Assembly: GCA_039720395.1 (NCBI GenBank)
Contig: CM077827.1
Span: forward strand, 16,913,822 to 16,977,821
Origin: Liquidambar formosana
Lineage: Eukaryota > Streptophyta > Magnoliopsida > Saxifragales > Altingiaceae
Length of the DNA stretch: 64,000 nucleotides
Direction of reading: 5' to 3'
The stretch's first letter is position 1. The number at the start of each line of letters is the position of its first letter. The notes beneath the pieces were generated by a model. That model saw only the letters and a list, made by a program, of their open reading frames with translations. It made no database searches and had not been told where the DNA came from. Shown in pieces: positions 27,181 to 39,472 of this stretch. The translations under genes were made by a program, and so were the position numbers.

Positions 27181-27876
27181 ATGATGGTTGCCACCACTTG
27201 GGCTATGTTCTAGACATGGTAGGGAAGGGTTCCCAAGTATTTAGATGCATACTAATTGGATTAAGATGCTAGAACAGAAGGAAGAAGGAGAAGAACACCA
27301 TGGAGGTTGAATCTGGGTTTTATAACCCAGAGGTTCTTGCAATTAATTTTAATTAAAGCTTCTGTATTTATGATGGCAATTCATTGTAGGATTATTATAT
27401 ATCATGTGTATATGATTTTCTTTAAGTTTCAAAAAGGTTTTGATGGAAAAAGATTCAAAAAGTTTGAAAATTTTTCATGAACAGCATAGCAGAATTTTTC
27501 TGCAGAAAAGTCATCAATGGAGTTTTCATTAGAACTTGAGTTAGGGAACTCCAAATTGCATGAAACCAATTGAATTAGTTTTTAAGACATGTAGGATATT
27601 GGAAAATTCGTTTGGTAGCCTTATTCAAACATCTTGCTGGGTTTTAATTCAATTTACGACCATGGACAGTATGCTGTCAAATTCCGGACAGCCTACTGGT
27701 CTTTGAATTGTTTAGAACAATTAGGGATGATTTGATCATCCAAACCACTTCTATTAGCTTAGTTATTCATGTAGGGACATGATACAAAAGCTGGTTTTGT
27801 TGGTGGAGTCGAATTGGTTAAGTTTTAGAAGCAATTGTGTTCTTGAAGTTCTTCAACAATGGCGCTAGCAATGGGT
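27181..27876 (+). mobile_element. Copia leader fragment D, cut by the assembly gap
   Basis: This plus-strand fragment is homologous to the leader of element C at about 17920-18620, including the stretch around GAAGGAAGAAGGAGAAGAAC. Its left edge abuts the truncated element B in opposite orientation and its right edge runs into the N gap, so its true extent is unknown. Confidence 0.8.
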
Positions 27877-27976
27877 NNNNNNNNNNNNNNNNNNNNNNNN
27901 NNNNNNNNNNNNNNNNNNNNNNNNNNNNNNNNNNNNNNNNNNNNNNNNNNNNNNNNNNNNNNNNNNNNNNNNNNNN
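27877..27976. other. Assembly gap of 100 N
   Basis: Exactly 100 unresolved bases, the conventional size for a gap of unknown length. Copia fragment D lies on the left and unrelated, apparently low-copy sequence on the right, so the gap probably hides the end of the nest. Confidence 0.98.
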
Positions 27977-29330
27977 ATGACGGAGTTTCTCTACCTTGAG
28001 GTGAAGGCAAGTAGTGTTCGTTAATGAATTATTCCTCACTGGTCTTACACCAAGAAAATTCTGAGTGGCCATCACCAATATGACATTTTAAAAAACTAGA
28101 CATGTGGTCCTGTCCCCACACAATACATTTCCATAAGAGATCAACTTGCTTTTAGGTGTGAGAGGATTGAAAAATTGATAGTAATTGTCTGCGTGATCAT
28201 GGGTATGAAAATGGATGACGTTCACGCTTTACTTGGCTTGTTTTTAATCAGTGTTAATTTTTATATTCTCTATCTCAGTGCTTGGAAATGTTTGAGGACT
28301 ATGGTGCCTTTGATGGCGTTCTCCATTGTTGTGGGAACAGCCGCCCACCTGCATCATAGCAAGTCCCTTGCCCCAAGCATTGTCATTGTGCTCTCGATTG
28401 CTTTGTTCATAATGAAGCATTTTGCTTCTCATTGAGATGATAAAGAGTGTAGGGATTATTAAGAAGCTGCCATGGGCAAGCAAAGCTTGATTCATATGTT
28501 GCATTAATCCAATGCCCAAATCACTAGATGATTTGGGTTACAGAGAGATTGGCAACTTATAGTAAGACATAGTACAAATCGGAAGAGACGAAATACTTGT
28601 TTGAGAGAGATGTTCAACCTCCTTGAGAAAGTAAGAGTGATTTCCATCCTTGGAGCTTATTCAAGAATTTAACTTTGTAACAAAAACCCCCTTCGAGAAC
28701 CTTCATTATTATGAATTTCTATGGTTTTCCCCAATATCTCAAATGAAAATTTAATTTCCAACATGTAATTTAGTCTACAGTTTTACCCTCATTTTTTTTT
28801 TTTTCCCGCTTGAATGAGTAGGTCAATAGCTTAACCCACATCTATAAAATTCTGCTACTTGTTTATTGATGAAAAAAAATAGAAAAAGCATGCATGGCCT
28901 ATCATAGTATATTTATTTTCCAACATCACTCATGTAAATGTAGCTGCCAATTCAATTGCATTGGGGTCGTTGCTCAATTAAAGCTCTTTTTACAATTATG
29001 ACCTAATTTATAGGATAAGGACCCAACCATTCAAATATAAAAATAGAGAGTCACACATACAACATGTGCGTATGTGTAAGAGGAGCTCGGTATCAGCATT
29101 GTTGTATGATTCACTACAGTAGTACAGTACTAGACCAAATTCAAAACAATTGAGCACTAATATCGGAAGTCAACAACTGCACAAAGCCCAAATCGATCCA
29201 AGAACAGATATTATTATTATTATTTTAAATGATTACTAGAGAAGTAGTAGGAAAAAAAAAAAAAAAAAAAAAAAAAAAAGAAGAGGTTTTCCACAATCTT
29301 TCACTGGATGAATAACAGCCCACCTGTGTC
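27977..29330. other. Intergenic sequence without a convincing gene
   Basis: One short hydrophobic open frame (28175-28435, 86 codons) is present without recognisable domains. Poly-T (28793-28804) and poly-A (29251-29279) tracts occur. I see no RNA gene. Confidence 0.5.
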
Positions 29331-29339
29331 ATTAATGCC

Positions 29340-29690
29340 CTAGTACTAGTGGCGGAACCAGAGAGCCTTTGGGGTACATGCTTCCATTGGTTCAAATAAA
29401 ATTTTTTTTTTTTTTTAATGAGAATTACTATTTTATAACTACTTCTCAACATAATACCAAAAAAAATGAAGATATAGTCATTTTGAAGCATATATATAGT
29501 CAATTTGTAATACGTTGACAAAAATATTCCGTATTTGGTATTACATTGAAAAATTATTAGTAAAAAGCAATTTTTTTTATTTATTTATTTAGAAAAAAGT
29601 TTTCTAGAGCTTTTAGTTCCCACTTCACAGAATCATAACACGGTATCCCAATTGGAGATAACTTCTAACTCCGCCCCTGCCCAGCATTTG
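29340..29690. repeat. Candidate small non-autonomous transposon
   Basis: The left end carries TGGCGGAACCAGA and the right end carries, in inverse orientation, a partly matching TCTAACTCCGCC. These short inverted ends bound an AT-rich core without a reading frame. The match is short and no target duplication was established, so the call is tentative. Confidence 0.3.
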
Positions 29691-30262
29691 TTGGAAGAGT
29701 GACTATGTGGTCCTTTTTATACGTACTAAGAGAGTCTACTCTAATACAAACAAAATAATTATAACGATTCTATTAATTATACCAAGTATTACCCCTAAAC
29801 ACAACCCTAAATCTACTCAAATCATTGTAAATTCTTCATCTACTTCTACGTACATTATTATATGTTTGTTAAAGAATTTGTAATCCCCTCCTTAAAGTTT
29901 GCCCAGCAGTAGGTTCACCTTATCGCTTGAGACTATAGTTTTTATTTTTATTTTTATTTTTAATTTTTTTCTAGATGAATTACCAACCTCTTCAAGAAAA
30001 AAGGGCTTCTTGACCAGTTAATAAATAATTCTAGTGACCTACTTTATTGAGTTTAAAAAAACAAATGCTCTGATGCCGCACGGTGGACAGATTCATATCA
30101 TGTGAAACGTTGAGTGGAAATAAAAGATTTGGCTCCAAAATAGATGACAACAATAGATTAGAGTATTAGACACTTGCAAAAATAAAAAAATATACATATA
30201 AAAATAAAAAGAAAATACCCACCATATGTACTTTGAAATTTTCAATGCCGTTCATGGTCCAT
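29685..30262 (+). repeat. Segmental duplication, left copy
   Basis: It matches 37677-38550 in the same orientation from TGCCCAGCA onward, through TACTAAGAGAGTCTACTCT and on to TTTGAAATTTTCAATGC. Compared with the right copy it lacks about 365 bp (right copy, about 37726-38090). It lies just downstream of the F-box pseudogene. Confidence 0.8.
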
Positions 30263-30548
30263 CCATTTAAGCCTCTGGTTCGATTAGTCACAGGGTTAGA
30301 AACTTGAGCAACCAACCTGCATCCGTTTGGTTCTAGGTTCATCATAAACAGTAAATATGGGTCTCAAAATTAGACTGACCACACGTTTACGCTTCACCCA
30401 ACAGACAATAATATAAAAAAACCAGGCAAAATAATCCATTATAGAGTCTGGTAAGTTGAATCCAGAACATAAAACAAAGTTGAAAGAAAAATACTTACAA
30501 AACCCCAAATAAATAATTCAAAGCAACTTTCAAAGTCATGAAACAAGG

Positions 30549-31670
30549 CTATTGGCCGGTATGCAACACAACTGAGTCAAGATTGAGTGGGCAAACATTC
30601 TTGAAGGTTCTCATTACCCTCGTCTTCACATTGTAGGCTACAAGGGTCCACACACCACCCCTACCTCAACGCGCCATGAATATCAATATTTGGCCATTAT
30701 CCAACCACGCAATAGGTTGGTGAAAGCAATCCCAAGGACTGCATATGACACCATTAGGAGCTTCAAACTTTACCAACTTTACTCATCCACCTCTACATAA
30801 ATCCTTCAATACCCAAACACGTACCTCTTCCCTATCCTGCCCAATGGGCCCATCCTCAATAATAGATAGATAATTATCCTTCTCAAGAACCCCAAGAGCT
30901 TTAAATTCCTCAGGAACCCCAATGTGATGACTAGTTTCATCAGCAAGGTCAACAGCAAGAATACTACTTCCATCGAACGTCACATTTCTCGTGGCCCAAT
31001 AAGCCACCCCTTTGATGCAAATTGGCCTTGTTCTGAATTTAAAATTTTCTCTTGAAATCCCACAATCAACTTTTCTCCAAGACATATCACTACCTACTGT
31101 CAGTACGAGCCAATGATATTATCCATCTAAGGCTACGTATGGGCATATTACTTTGAATGCCCCAGTATGAGAAATGCGAGTAATACCACTACGATATAGG
31201 AAAGACTCACCTATAGCAGGAGGAGGACAAGGGAGTTTCGCTACTTTCATTGTGACATTGTTTGAAACATAAAGCATTTCATGAGGATCTTTGCGTAAGA
31301 ACAATGATATGCCTTCACAACTAGCCAGCATTACTCCTGGAAAATGGCCTTTTAGGCTTGTCATTTTAAACATCCTTCCTTCTATCTCAAGATACCGCGC
31401 ATCATCAGGTCTACACCAATTTTGGATGAACAGGCCAGCATTTGAATGGAGGAGATGTGTCGTGATAAATAAACGGTCACGTATTATATTAGCCCAAGTC
31501 TTGCAGACATACTTCCCTTTCTCGTGGAGAAATCCTGCAGGAAGCCGACTGAGAATGTTGAAGATGATCTCTTTGGGGAGATGTGGTATATCTTGCTTTC
31601 GTTTTCTTCTCTTAGAACAAGTGATTAATCTAGTCTTTATCATTCTCTTTCTTCCGGCCATGATTACCAT
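30549..31670 (-). pseudogene. F-box protein pseudogene (three in-frame stops)
   Basis: A 374-codon minus-strand frame, with no frameshift, runs from ATG at 31670 (or 31661) to TAG at 30549-30551. An N-terminal F-box domain (about residues 27-65; motif LPKEIIFNILSRLP) is the part that would bind SKP1 in an SCF ubiquitin ligase. It is followed by an F-box-associated domain (about residues 80-340, with CIKGVAYWAT and LVAYNVKTR) that would choose the substrate. Premature stops lie at 31119-31121 (TAA, after codon 183), 30783-30785 (TGA) and 30666-30668 (TGA). The first leaves the F-box with only part of the substrate domain. It looks like a recently dead gene; assembly error at three places is unlikely. 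Confidence 0.85.
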
Positions 31671-32908
31671 GAGATCATCCCTTCAAACTTGACGACAGAA
31701 AATTGACAAACGATTATTTGATCACAATTTGACAAAATTGAATACATTATACACGATGAAAACAAAGGAGTAAGACAATAGGACAATAATCTATTTATAC
31801 CATGGGAGCACTAAGTTATTTAAGAAGCATGGACCCTTTTGAAGATGTTTTGAGGCAGCCAAAAACCACAAGTTGAGAAATACATTACAGTAATACAACT
31901 AATAATTATATGTAGTTAAAAGAGGTATTTAAACTTAACATGATTAGTAATTAACTACACATGAACTTGTAGTATAAGTTGAATAGCTTCTTAGGAAAAA
32001 CCATAAATGTCTTTATAGAAGAAAATGTCAGCAGGAACACTTAAATCATCATCCAAGAGGAATTTGCCAATATTTAAAATCCACAACCATGTTTTCCTTG
32101 AGAGGCCTGGTATATCAATTATGTTAAAAAAAACCATACTAACACCCAATAAATTTCATAACTAATAACTTAATTCACAGTTAACATCTTAATTGAATAC
32201 AAGGTAGCAATCCAATCACTGACAACTTCTCCTCCTTAATTACCCCACTCCCCCCCCCCCCCCCCAAAAATAAATAAATAAATAAAAGAATTTTGGGGTT
32301 GGGGTGGAGACCTGGAACAATTGTGAGTTGTAATAAAATTGAACAGAGTATTGAAATATGCACCCTGTGATACTAATAAACATAAAGATCATTAGCAACG
32401 TTTTTCAGAAATTTGGAATAATCATATCATTAATCATTTATTAAAAAAATTTGAAAAAAAAGGAAGCTTTTTCGAGTGAGGCTTTAGACCTAACTCAAAA
32501 ATTTACGGAACGATATTCAAATGGACTCGTATGTACACAAACATGAACAAACCAAGCAACCATAGTCACACCTCTTCTAGCCCAATCAAATTATTCAACC
32601 TATAATGAGACTTAATCTGGTTTCATTTGGGATCACCTCTATAAATTTCTTAATTTATAACGAAAAAATGAGAAGGAAAACATACGTTCCATTGTTAAGT
32701 TGAGCTCCGGGGACGATAGAATGGGTAGCCAGCCATGGTCATGGAAAAGCCAGTGGTGGAGCTTGCTATATACTGTATGGGACTCGTACTCGCCTGCCGC
32801 CCGAGCCTCTCTTCTCCTTTCTCCTTCCCATTTCAAATTTCGTTTGGTTTATCTCAATCCCAATCTCGGAGATTGAGATTGGGTTGATGTGATTTGATTA
32901 GGAAAATA
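31671..32908. other. Intergenic, includes the F-box upstream region
   Basis: No gene is visible. A run of about 17 C (around 32250-32266) followed by AAATAA repeats lies within it. Confidence 0.5.
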
Positions 32909-33167
32909 CTCCTTCCGTTTCAAACTGACCGCTGCCTTTGAAAAAACATGTTTTTTTTAGAAACCCTATTAATTGCTTTTACATCATGCATATATTTTAA
33001 GATTCTAAATTTACCCTCAAATGTGCAAAACATTAGAAAAGAGAGAATACATTTTTAAGGATATTTTAGGAAATGAATAAAAAAGAACGAATGACTTTTG
33101 AAATGTGATAATAATTTTGAAACATCCCAAAAAAAAAAGTAGGCCACTTATTTAGGAACAGAGGGAG
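32909..33167. mobile_element. Stowaway-type MITE
   Basis: This 259-bp element begins CTCCTTCCGTTTC and ends GGAACAGAGGGAG, the terminal inverted repeats characteristic of Stowaway (Tc1/mariner-derived) MITEs. It is flanked by the expected TA duplication (32907-32908 and 33168-33169). It has no coding capacity. Confidence 0.85.
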
Positions 33168-33169
33168 TA

Positions 33170-34539
33170 AATAAATCTAAATTAAATCTAGATTATCTCG
33201 TTTTCATATTTATGTTCTGTTTAGACTTCTATTTAAACCCTAACAAGGGTATTTTATACTCCTATTAATCCATTATAAAAGAGAATCGGTTTTTCTATAT
33301 GATATTAGAGTGGATCGGTTTTTCTATATAGGTATTCTCCTATCAAATATGTTAATCTTAATTCCCATCCAAATTACTCATCATTGTCCCTCCACAACTA
33401 TGTCGGATTGTGCAAGCGACCATTTGTTACAATTCTAACGTCTCACATCAGTTAAGTATGGATTTGACTATTTGTGTATTAGTTCTTAGACACCGTCTCT
33501 TTGCAAGCCAGTTTTCAAGGGTGAGGGTTTGCATCTTTGGCTAACAGAGGTAGCCTCAAATTTTCTCCAATAAACCCCATTTGTCTTCGATGAGTACTAA
33601 TGTGTTGGGAAAAATCCACCAAAATATCAAAAATGCAAACGAAAGCAATATTATAATTTTTTCAAAAATACAATTGCACAAGTAATGGTAATCAAGCAGT
33701 AATGGCATGATAGTTTAGTATTATTTTCCTTATTTGTTGAGTGAATAATATCGAGTTTAAGTTTATAGAAAAGCATTGATATCCATTTGTTTAAAAATTC
33801 ATCAAAAGAATTATAACCATCATTATAAATGAAAGTGACAAGTCAAAATAAAATCATTTCATAAATAAATTGATCTTGCCACCTCAGTTAAGATGATAAT
33901 TGACTTTGACTTGAGCCTATTCAACTTATAAATACATCCCTTGCAAAGCTGAATTTCCATAGTAAAATGTATGGACACAAATTTCTTTATCGCAGCCGAC
34001 TTTATTGTACTATTATTCAAACAAAAAAAAAGAAAAAGAAAAACTAAAATCCACAGTTAAGGGTCAAGAAATCCCGGTTGCCAGACACAGAAAACAAATA
34101 ATATTGCAATTTAATTTCTTCTAACCTTCTACATTTTACTAGCAACCAAACAGAACAAGATTTTCCAAGAAATCTTACCTCGGATCAGACGGCTACAAGC
34201 ACTGCTATATATATATATATATATGAAGGGTGTAAGGGTCATTTGACCCCCTCTCCACTCCCTAACTCCGCTCATGGTGGCCTGGAACAGAGTTGTTGCA
34301 AGCATCCATAACAAAAGAGACTATCCACCCCATTCCCTTGACGTATTCTGTCCACCTAAAGGGATTTGTTGTCTCTTTTCATTTTAACTTTGCTATTCCT
34401 CCTAGGAAACCAGCCCCACAATTATTTCTAAAAAACTTCTTAGTGATGTAGTCTTGGAGCTTGATTTTTCCTAACTTTAATATGTAAGCAAAGAAAATCC
34501 ATTTTATTTTGTCTAAGGACCACTAATTAATGATTAATC
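33170..34539. other. Intergenic sequence
   Basis: No gene was found. TGTTGGGAAAAATCC at about 33603 resembles the end of a copia LTR, but no partner end was found. A TA microsatellite lies at about 34205-34224. Confidence 0.4.
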
Positions 34540-34830
34540 CATGTCTAATGAATTCTTTCGTTATATTTCTACGATGATAGTAATTAATGTTCATCTTCTG
34601 TCTTTAGCTACTAAACAATATATATTCTATCTGTTTTCTAAATATGTCATCTATTCGTCTTTATAATACTTGTGGAGCATTTTTATATTCAAATGGCATT
34701 ACCAACCATTCATACTTATCTTGACGGATCGAGAATGCTGTCCCCGAAATACTGTCTTGATTTGCCAAAAGCCTAACTTCTTGTCAAAGTTTGAAAGCTA
34801 ATTCTTTCCTTCAATGATCAGCAACTAATG
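34540..34830 (-). pseudogene. Short reverse transcriptase remnant (caulimovirid-like or gypsy-like)
   Basis: On the minus strand a broken frame shows the RT pattern YEWLVMPFEYKNAP and, after a stop, RRIDDIF. These fall in the palm-domain block shared by Ty3/gypsy and Caulimoviridae reverse transcriptases. The RRxDxIF spacing after the APxxx block leans towards an endogenous pararetrovirus. The piece is under 300 bp, carries stops, and has no neighbouring movement-protein, coat-protein or LTR sequence that I can see. Confidence 0.4.
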
Positions 34831-35478
34831 TGCATTGAAGGGACAAGTTTTTAAAACCTTATTTTTCTGCTGGAACTTGAGGACAAGTCTATTTATTTTA
34901 TTTATTTTTTTTAAAGAAGGGGAGTCTGGTGCAAGCCAAACATGTTTATTAAATAATAAAGGTCAAAGAGTGAGTGAAACCAGGCCATGTTAGTTTTTTT
35001 GGAATACCGTTGGATATTACAATTCCAATGGTTTAAAAATTAGGGGCAAATATTAAGTGTAAACCTTATACGTGTCATACGATTTAGACCAGTATATACA
35101 TTTTCAAAAGACAGAAGGAAAAAGAAAAAATTACATGTTGAATCACACATGCGTGTACCTATAACTAGACAATATGGAGGTAGTTTGAGTACATTTTAGT
35201 AGAACTAGTTTGTACACACGTACGTCATACATGAACAATTTTGAGTTATAATATTTTTTATTTTCTATCTACACAATTTATTTATGATCTTATTTTCATG
35301 ATTCTTTTAATTTTTCCGTACATTGTAGTGCATGTCGAATATTACCCATATCCCATATCCCATATACATACAATAGGGACAACCTATATTGTGATTAGGA
35401 CTGATATTTCAACCCATTGATAGTTTTAACAAGTAATGACACTGTTCAAAATTTTTTCCTTAGGTATGATATTTTTAT
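34831..35478. other. Intergenic sequence
   Basis: AT-rich and without a recognisable gene or repeat structure. A short tandem CCCATAT repeat occurs near 35346-35362. Confidence 0.4.
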
Positions 35479-36403
35479 ATACTTGGCTCCTTACATAGGA
35501 GGAGCAACTGCTCCTCCACACCGATGTGTCATATTATATGACTGCCACATGTCCCACAACCATAAAGAAATCACGCAACCTATGTATTCATTGTAATGCC
35601 CTCTCTCCTTTTTTTCCATTATGACCAAAATACTCCCATATAAATTGAACTTCTTTCCTTCGTCTTCGTAGTGCATACTACTATACCAGTGGAGTCCCCC
35701 CACGCGTCCATGGCTCCATCTTAGGCATCTTAGGCGGAAAGCTAAATACTCCAAATCATGGCCGACGACCTGACGCGTATCAATACTAGTGAATCTCCAT
35801 TTCCATAAACTAAAAAGATGCAAAATAAATCCTATGTTTTAAAGTATCGGCAAATTCCTAAAAAATTTGAAATGAAAATGGGAAATTAAGGGGAAAAAAA
35901 AATTGGCCAAAAATGGTAGAGTTTCAGTTATGCGTGGATTGTGGCGAACAATGGCGGTGGAGAGTGGGCCCTGTAGCCGGTGATAATGATGCAATGGTGG
36001 CATGGAGGTTTGCCGGATGGAGGTTCATAGACACAGGAGGAATGAGGTATGTCGGAAACTTGCGGCATCATCGGAGATAAATCGAAAATGATGAAAGAGA
36101 ATGGGGTTGAGTCTAGTTGGAAATGCAAGTCTCAGGACTTGAGTCTAGTTGGAAATGCAAGTCTCAGGACTCGTTGGCGTACTATATCAGAGAAAAGAGA
36201 AGCATAGAAAAGAAACATTTCGATTGAGAATGTAAATAGGAGTGGAGGGGTAATTTGGTCTGAATAAAAAAAAAAAGGGAATGGCATTATTATGGCCACC
36301 GGCAGCATGGCTTTTCTTTGAAACTTGGGACACGTGGTGGTTTTATATTATGCCACATCAATGTGGAGGAGGGGCTGCTCCTCCATTGTGAGGAGCAAAG
36401 TAT
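35479..36403. mobile_element. MULE-like non-autonomous element with long TIRs
   Basis: The ends are inverted repeats of roughly 165 bp (about 35479-35645 and 36235-36403), easily seen in GGAGGAGCAACTGCTCCTCC on the left against the inverse of GGAGGAGGGGCTGCTCCTCC on the right. Similarity continues inward past a ccacRtgtccc stretch. The interior (about 35650-36230) has no transposase frame but contains a direct duplication of a 32-bp unit (36109-36140 and 36141-36172). No clean 9-bp target duplication was found, so the Mutator assignment rests on TIR length and overall form. Confidence 0.65.
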
Positions 36404-37676
36404 TGTCCTTTATATATGTGTAAATACAATGGAAGAAATGTATAAAATAAGGAAAATGCTACGGTTAGTCGCGACTGTCAAAACTGTTGTACGATAATTG
36501 GAGCATGCATGACATGCGCACGTAGGTCCTATGCCGTATGTCATGCATGCTCCAATCAATGTGGGTGGCATGCTCCCATCAATGTGGGTGACATAGCATG
36601 CCTCGTAAAACATTGTATGAGAATATTCTAACAAAAATTAAAGATAGTTATTTTGATATGATGATTGATTCTATTTGCCGACACTCTTGAATAAGCATAT
36701 TTTTTGGCATGTAGAAATTGATTCTATTTGACAAGTACAACAGTGTAAATGCTTGGTTTTGTGTTTTTTTTTTACAATCAGATATATTCTAAATTGTTCA
36801 TTGATATAATCTTATTTTGAAAAGAATAAAGATAAAAATTGGGAAAAGCAGGTCGACCAACTGTCGTTTGGCTTATGGAAAAGAATCTTGAAAATCAAAG
36901 CAATTGTTCAGGAATCATGAATTATGGCCCAGCAAAATTAGAATTGAAGGTGAAAAAGATCAAGGAATTGGAAATCTCAACCCTGAATCACAAAAATAGA
37001 GGTGAAGAAATCCTAGAACACATATTAAATTTGAAAAAGAAAAAATGGAAAAAGAAAAAGGATTGCCAGAGACGAGTAGGGAAGATATGTAGCGTTTTCT
37101 ACGATCTTAATTTCCATGGCTGAACACCAGCCTAAGTGAGTCGTTAATGATAGAAAATATTAAAACAAATAATATTAAACTAAGCGAAAGCGAAAACAAG
37201 ATGAATCAGATCTATATGGTACGGCAAATCACGATTGAATAAATAATTCATACATACTGGTAGGAGTAAAAAACGTAGTCACTATAAAAATGCTTCTACC
37301 TGCAAGAATAGAAAACCCTAACAACGGCCGTGGTATTATACCCAGCTTTCCTAACTTTTGGATGATAGGGTTCCAATACACAATGAAATATATAGGTAGT
37401 TGGGTGACGACTACTAGCCCCAAGTTTCCAAATCCAACTAAGACTTAACCTATCGTAAGTCCTATAAGCCAAGACACATAGAATCAAATCACCACACTCA
37501 CTAAAACCTTATTAGTATTATCAAATTATATTCGATCATATGGTCAAAACATATTCATTGTGATTGACAAAAAACCGTTTGATCTATGGGTTCCACTTTT
37601 ATGAGATCACCACAATTAATTCAGAATTTAATCTAAATAAAATATAAGCTATAGAATCCAAAAAATTATTACAATT
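36404..37676. other. Intergenic sequence with a strong hairpin
   Basis: No supported gene. An 18-bp perfect inverted repeat lies at 36498-36555. A Lys-rich open frame at 36839-37123 has no recognisable domain. Sequence at about 37140-37330 resembles the end of a copia LTR (AAGCGAAAGCGAAAAC), but without a partner. Confidence 0.4.
36498..36555. repeat. Perfect 18-bp stem hairpin
   Basis: The arms at 36498-36515 and 36538-36555 are perfectly complementary (left arm TTGGAGCATGCATGACAT) around a 22-nt loop. The stem is followed by two direct copies of CAATGTGGGTG (about 36557 and 36582). Confidence 0.8.
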
Positions 37677-38555
37677 AATGCCCAGCACCTGTTGGAAGAG
37701 AGGCTATGTGGTGCTTTTTTATGCAGTGAAAGCTCTGGTTCATCACCTCTATATCGAAGGTAAGAAAATTAAAGCATAGTCATTACTAGTCCAAGGTTGC
37801 TGGCAGGAGCCACATAACATACAAGCAATTTTTGTGAGATGAGGCCGCAGCATTTGGAACGACAAACTGAAAATTTTGGTATGTGCATTCATTTTCTTGT
37901 CATCAAGGCAGATTTTTGTAACTTATCCCATCGTAAACCAAGGTAGCACTTGGTCGTTCATAAACCTTGCTCGTTCAAGTAATTTTCCCACGTAAACGCG
38001 CATTTGGGAGATTCAATTTAAAAAGAGAAGTTCAGAAGGAAAAAAAAATCAAACAAGATACCAAACCATCCAATCCTCTATAAAACCTCTGCCAATGCGT
38101 ACTAAGAGAGTCTACTCTGTATACAAAACAAAATAACTATAACTATTCTACTAGTTATACCAAGTGGTACCCGTAAACACAACCGTAAATCTACTCAAAT
38201 CCTTGTAAAATCTTCATCTACTTCTTCTACATTATTAGATGTTTGTTAAAGAATTTGTATTCCCCTCCTTATAGATTGCCCAGCAGGCGGCTGAAAAAGG
38301 GCTTCCTGACCGGTTAATGAATAATTCTAGTGACTTTCTACTTTCTTGAGTTTAAAAAACAAATGCTCAGATGAATGCCTCACGGTGGATTGATGATTCA
38401 TATCATGTGAAAACGTTTAGTGGAAATAGTAGTCTACCCCTGCAAAATAGATGGCAACAATGGATTAGACACATGCCCAAAAAAACACTCCAATATATAT
38501 AAAAATAACAAGCAAAGACCCACCATGCTTTGAAATTTTCAATGCAGTGAACTGA
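37677..38555 (+). repeat. Segmental duplication, right copy
   Basis: It matches 29685-30262 in the same orientation. It contains about 365 bp (37726-38090) missing from the left copy; the short AATGC/ATGC similarity at the two edges fits a deletion in the left copy. The F-box gene itself is not repeated here: homology stops at about 38545, just before the F-box 3' end would begin. Confidence 0.8.
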
Positions 38556-39425
38556 ATGTGACTGTTCACCCTCAGCGAAATAAACCTACCTTAGACCCTC
38601 CTATGGACACAGCAAGTGATCGATGGCCGACCAGCCACCAAATAAACAAGAACCTACCCCAATATCCAGGGGTGAAGGCAAGTCAACCTTGCTCAGCTAG
38701 TTGTTTGGTGTTTCCTCAACACCCAGGATATTATTATGGCCCCTTTGTAGTTTGTATTGATGTGGCGAATCCGTGTTTTGATTTAACCGAAAGGCTCAGG
38801 CCACCTCGGTTTGTAGGACCCATGATGTTGGAAGTTGGAACCATAGAGTAAAGCGCCAACAGATTGGCGGGTCATAAACTATTCGAGGGTTCTTCGAACA
38901 GGGGATTAGCTTAGCTAGCCAGTCACTATCTCGAGTTGTCCATTTGATTCGCTTACTCGCCAATCTTATCACCTTTGGACCATGCTGATCGACGCACGAA
39001 TAGTTTTTTTAAGCGAAAGCAGGCGCCGTGATGTTGAAAGCCACATCGTCAACTTTTGTGGCTCAAGCATCATTTGATGGAACATGTTTAGAATTTGTAA
39101 CAATTAATAAACCCAACCCCTTCCCTCAACTCCAAACAATAAATAAATAAATAAAAAGTGATCATACTCAAGTTGATTTTGATTTGGAGAGGGTTCCCTT
39201 TCGAAGACTTATCATCATGATTTTTTGCAGATTCTTACTGTGGGGATTAAAACCTAGAGGAATAGCTGGGTGAGTTAAAACATCTCTTTCGACATCAAGA
39301 GATCAAGAAACTGCAAAGTCAATAGCCCACACTCGGAGGTTAATGAACACGAGGGGATGCTAATGGAATTCTACATAAATAATTCAGTAGGTGGATTGAC
39401 CTTAATTTGATCTACTCAAGCATCG

Positions 39426-39472
<47 letters not shown>

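Noticed and set aside
36839..37123. Lys-rich 94-codon frame that might be a LINE fragment
   Set aside because: Only a vague resemblance to the linker before LINE reverse transcriptase; no RT or endonuclease motif follows.
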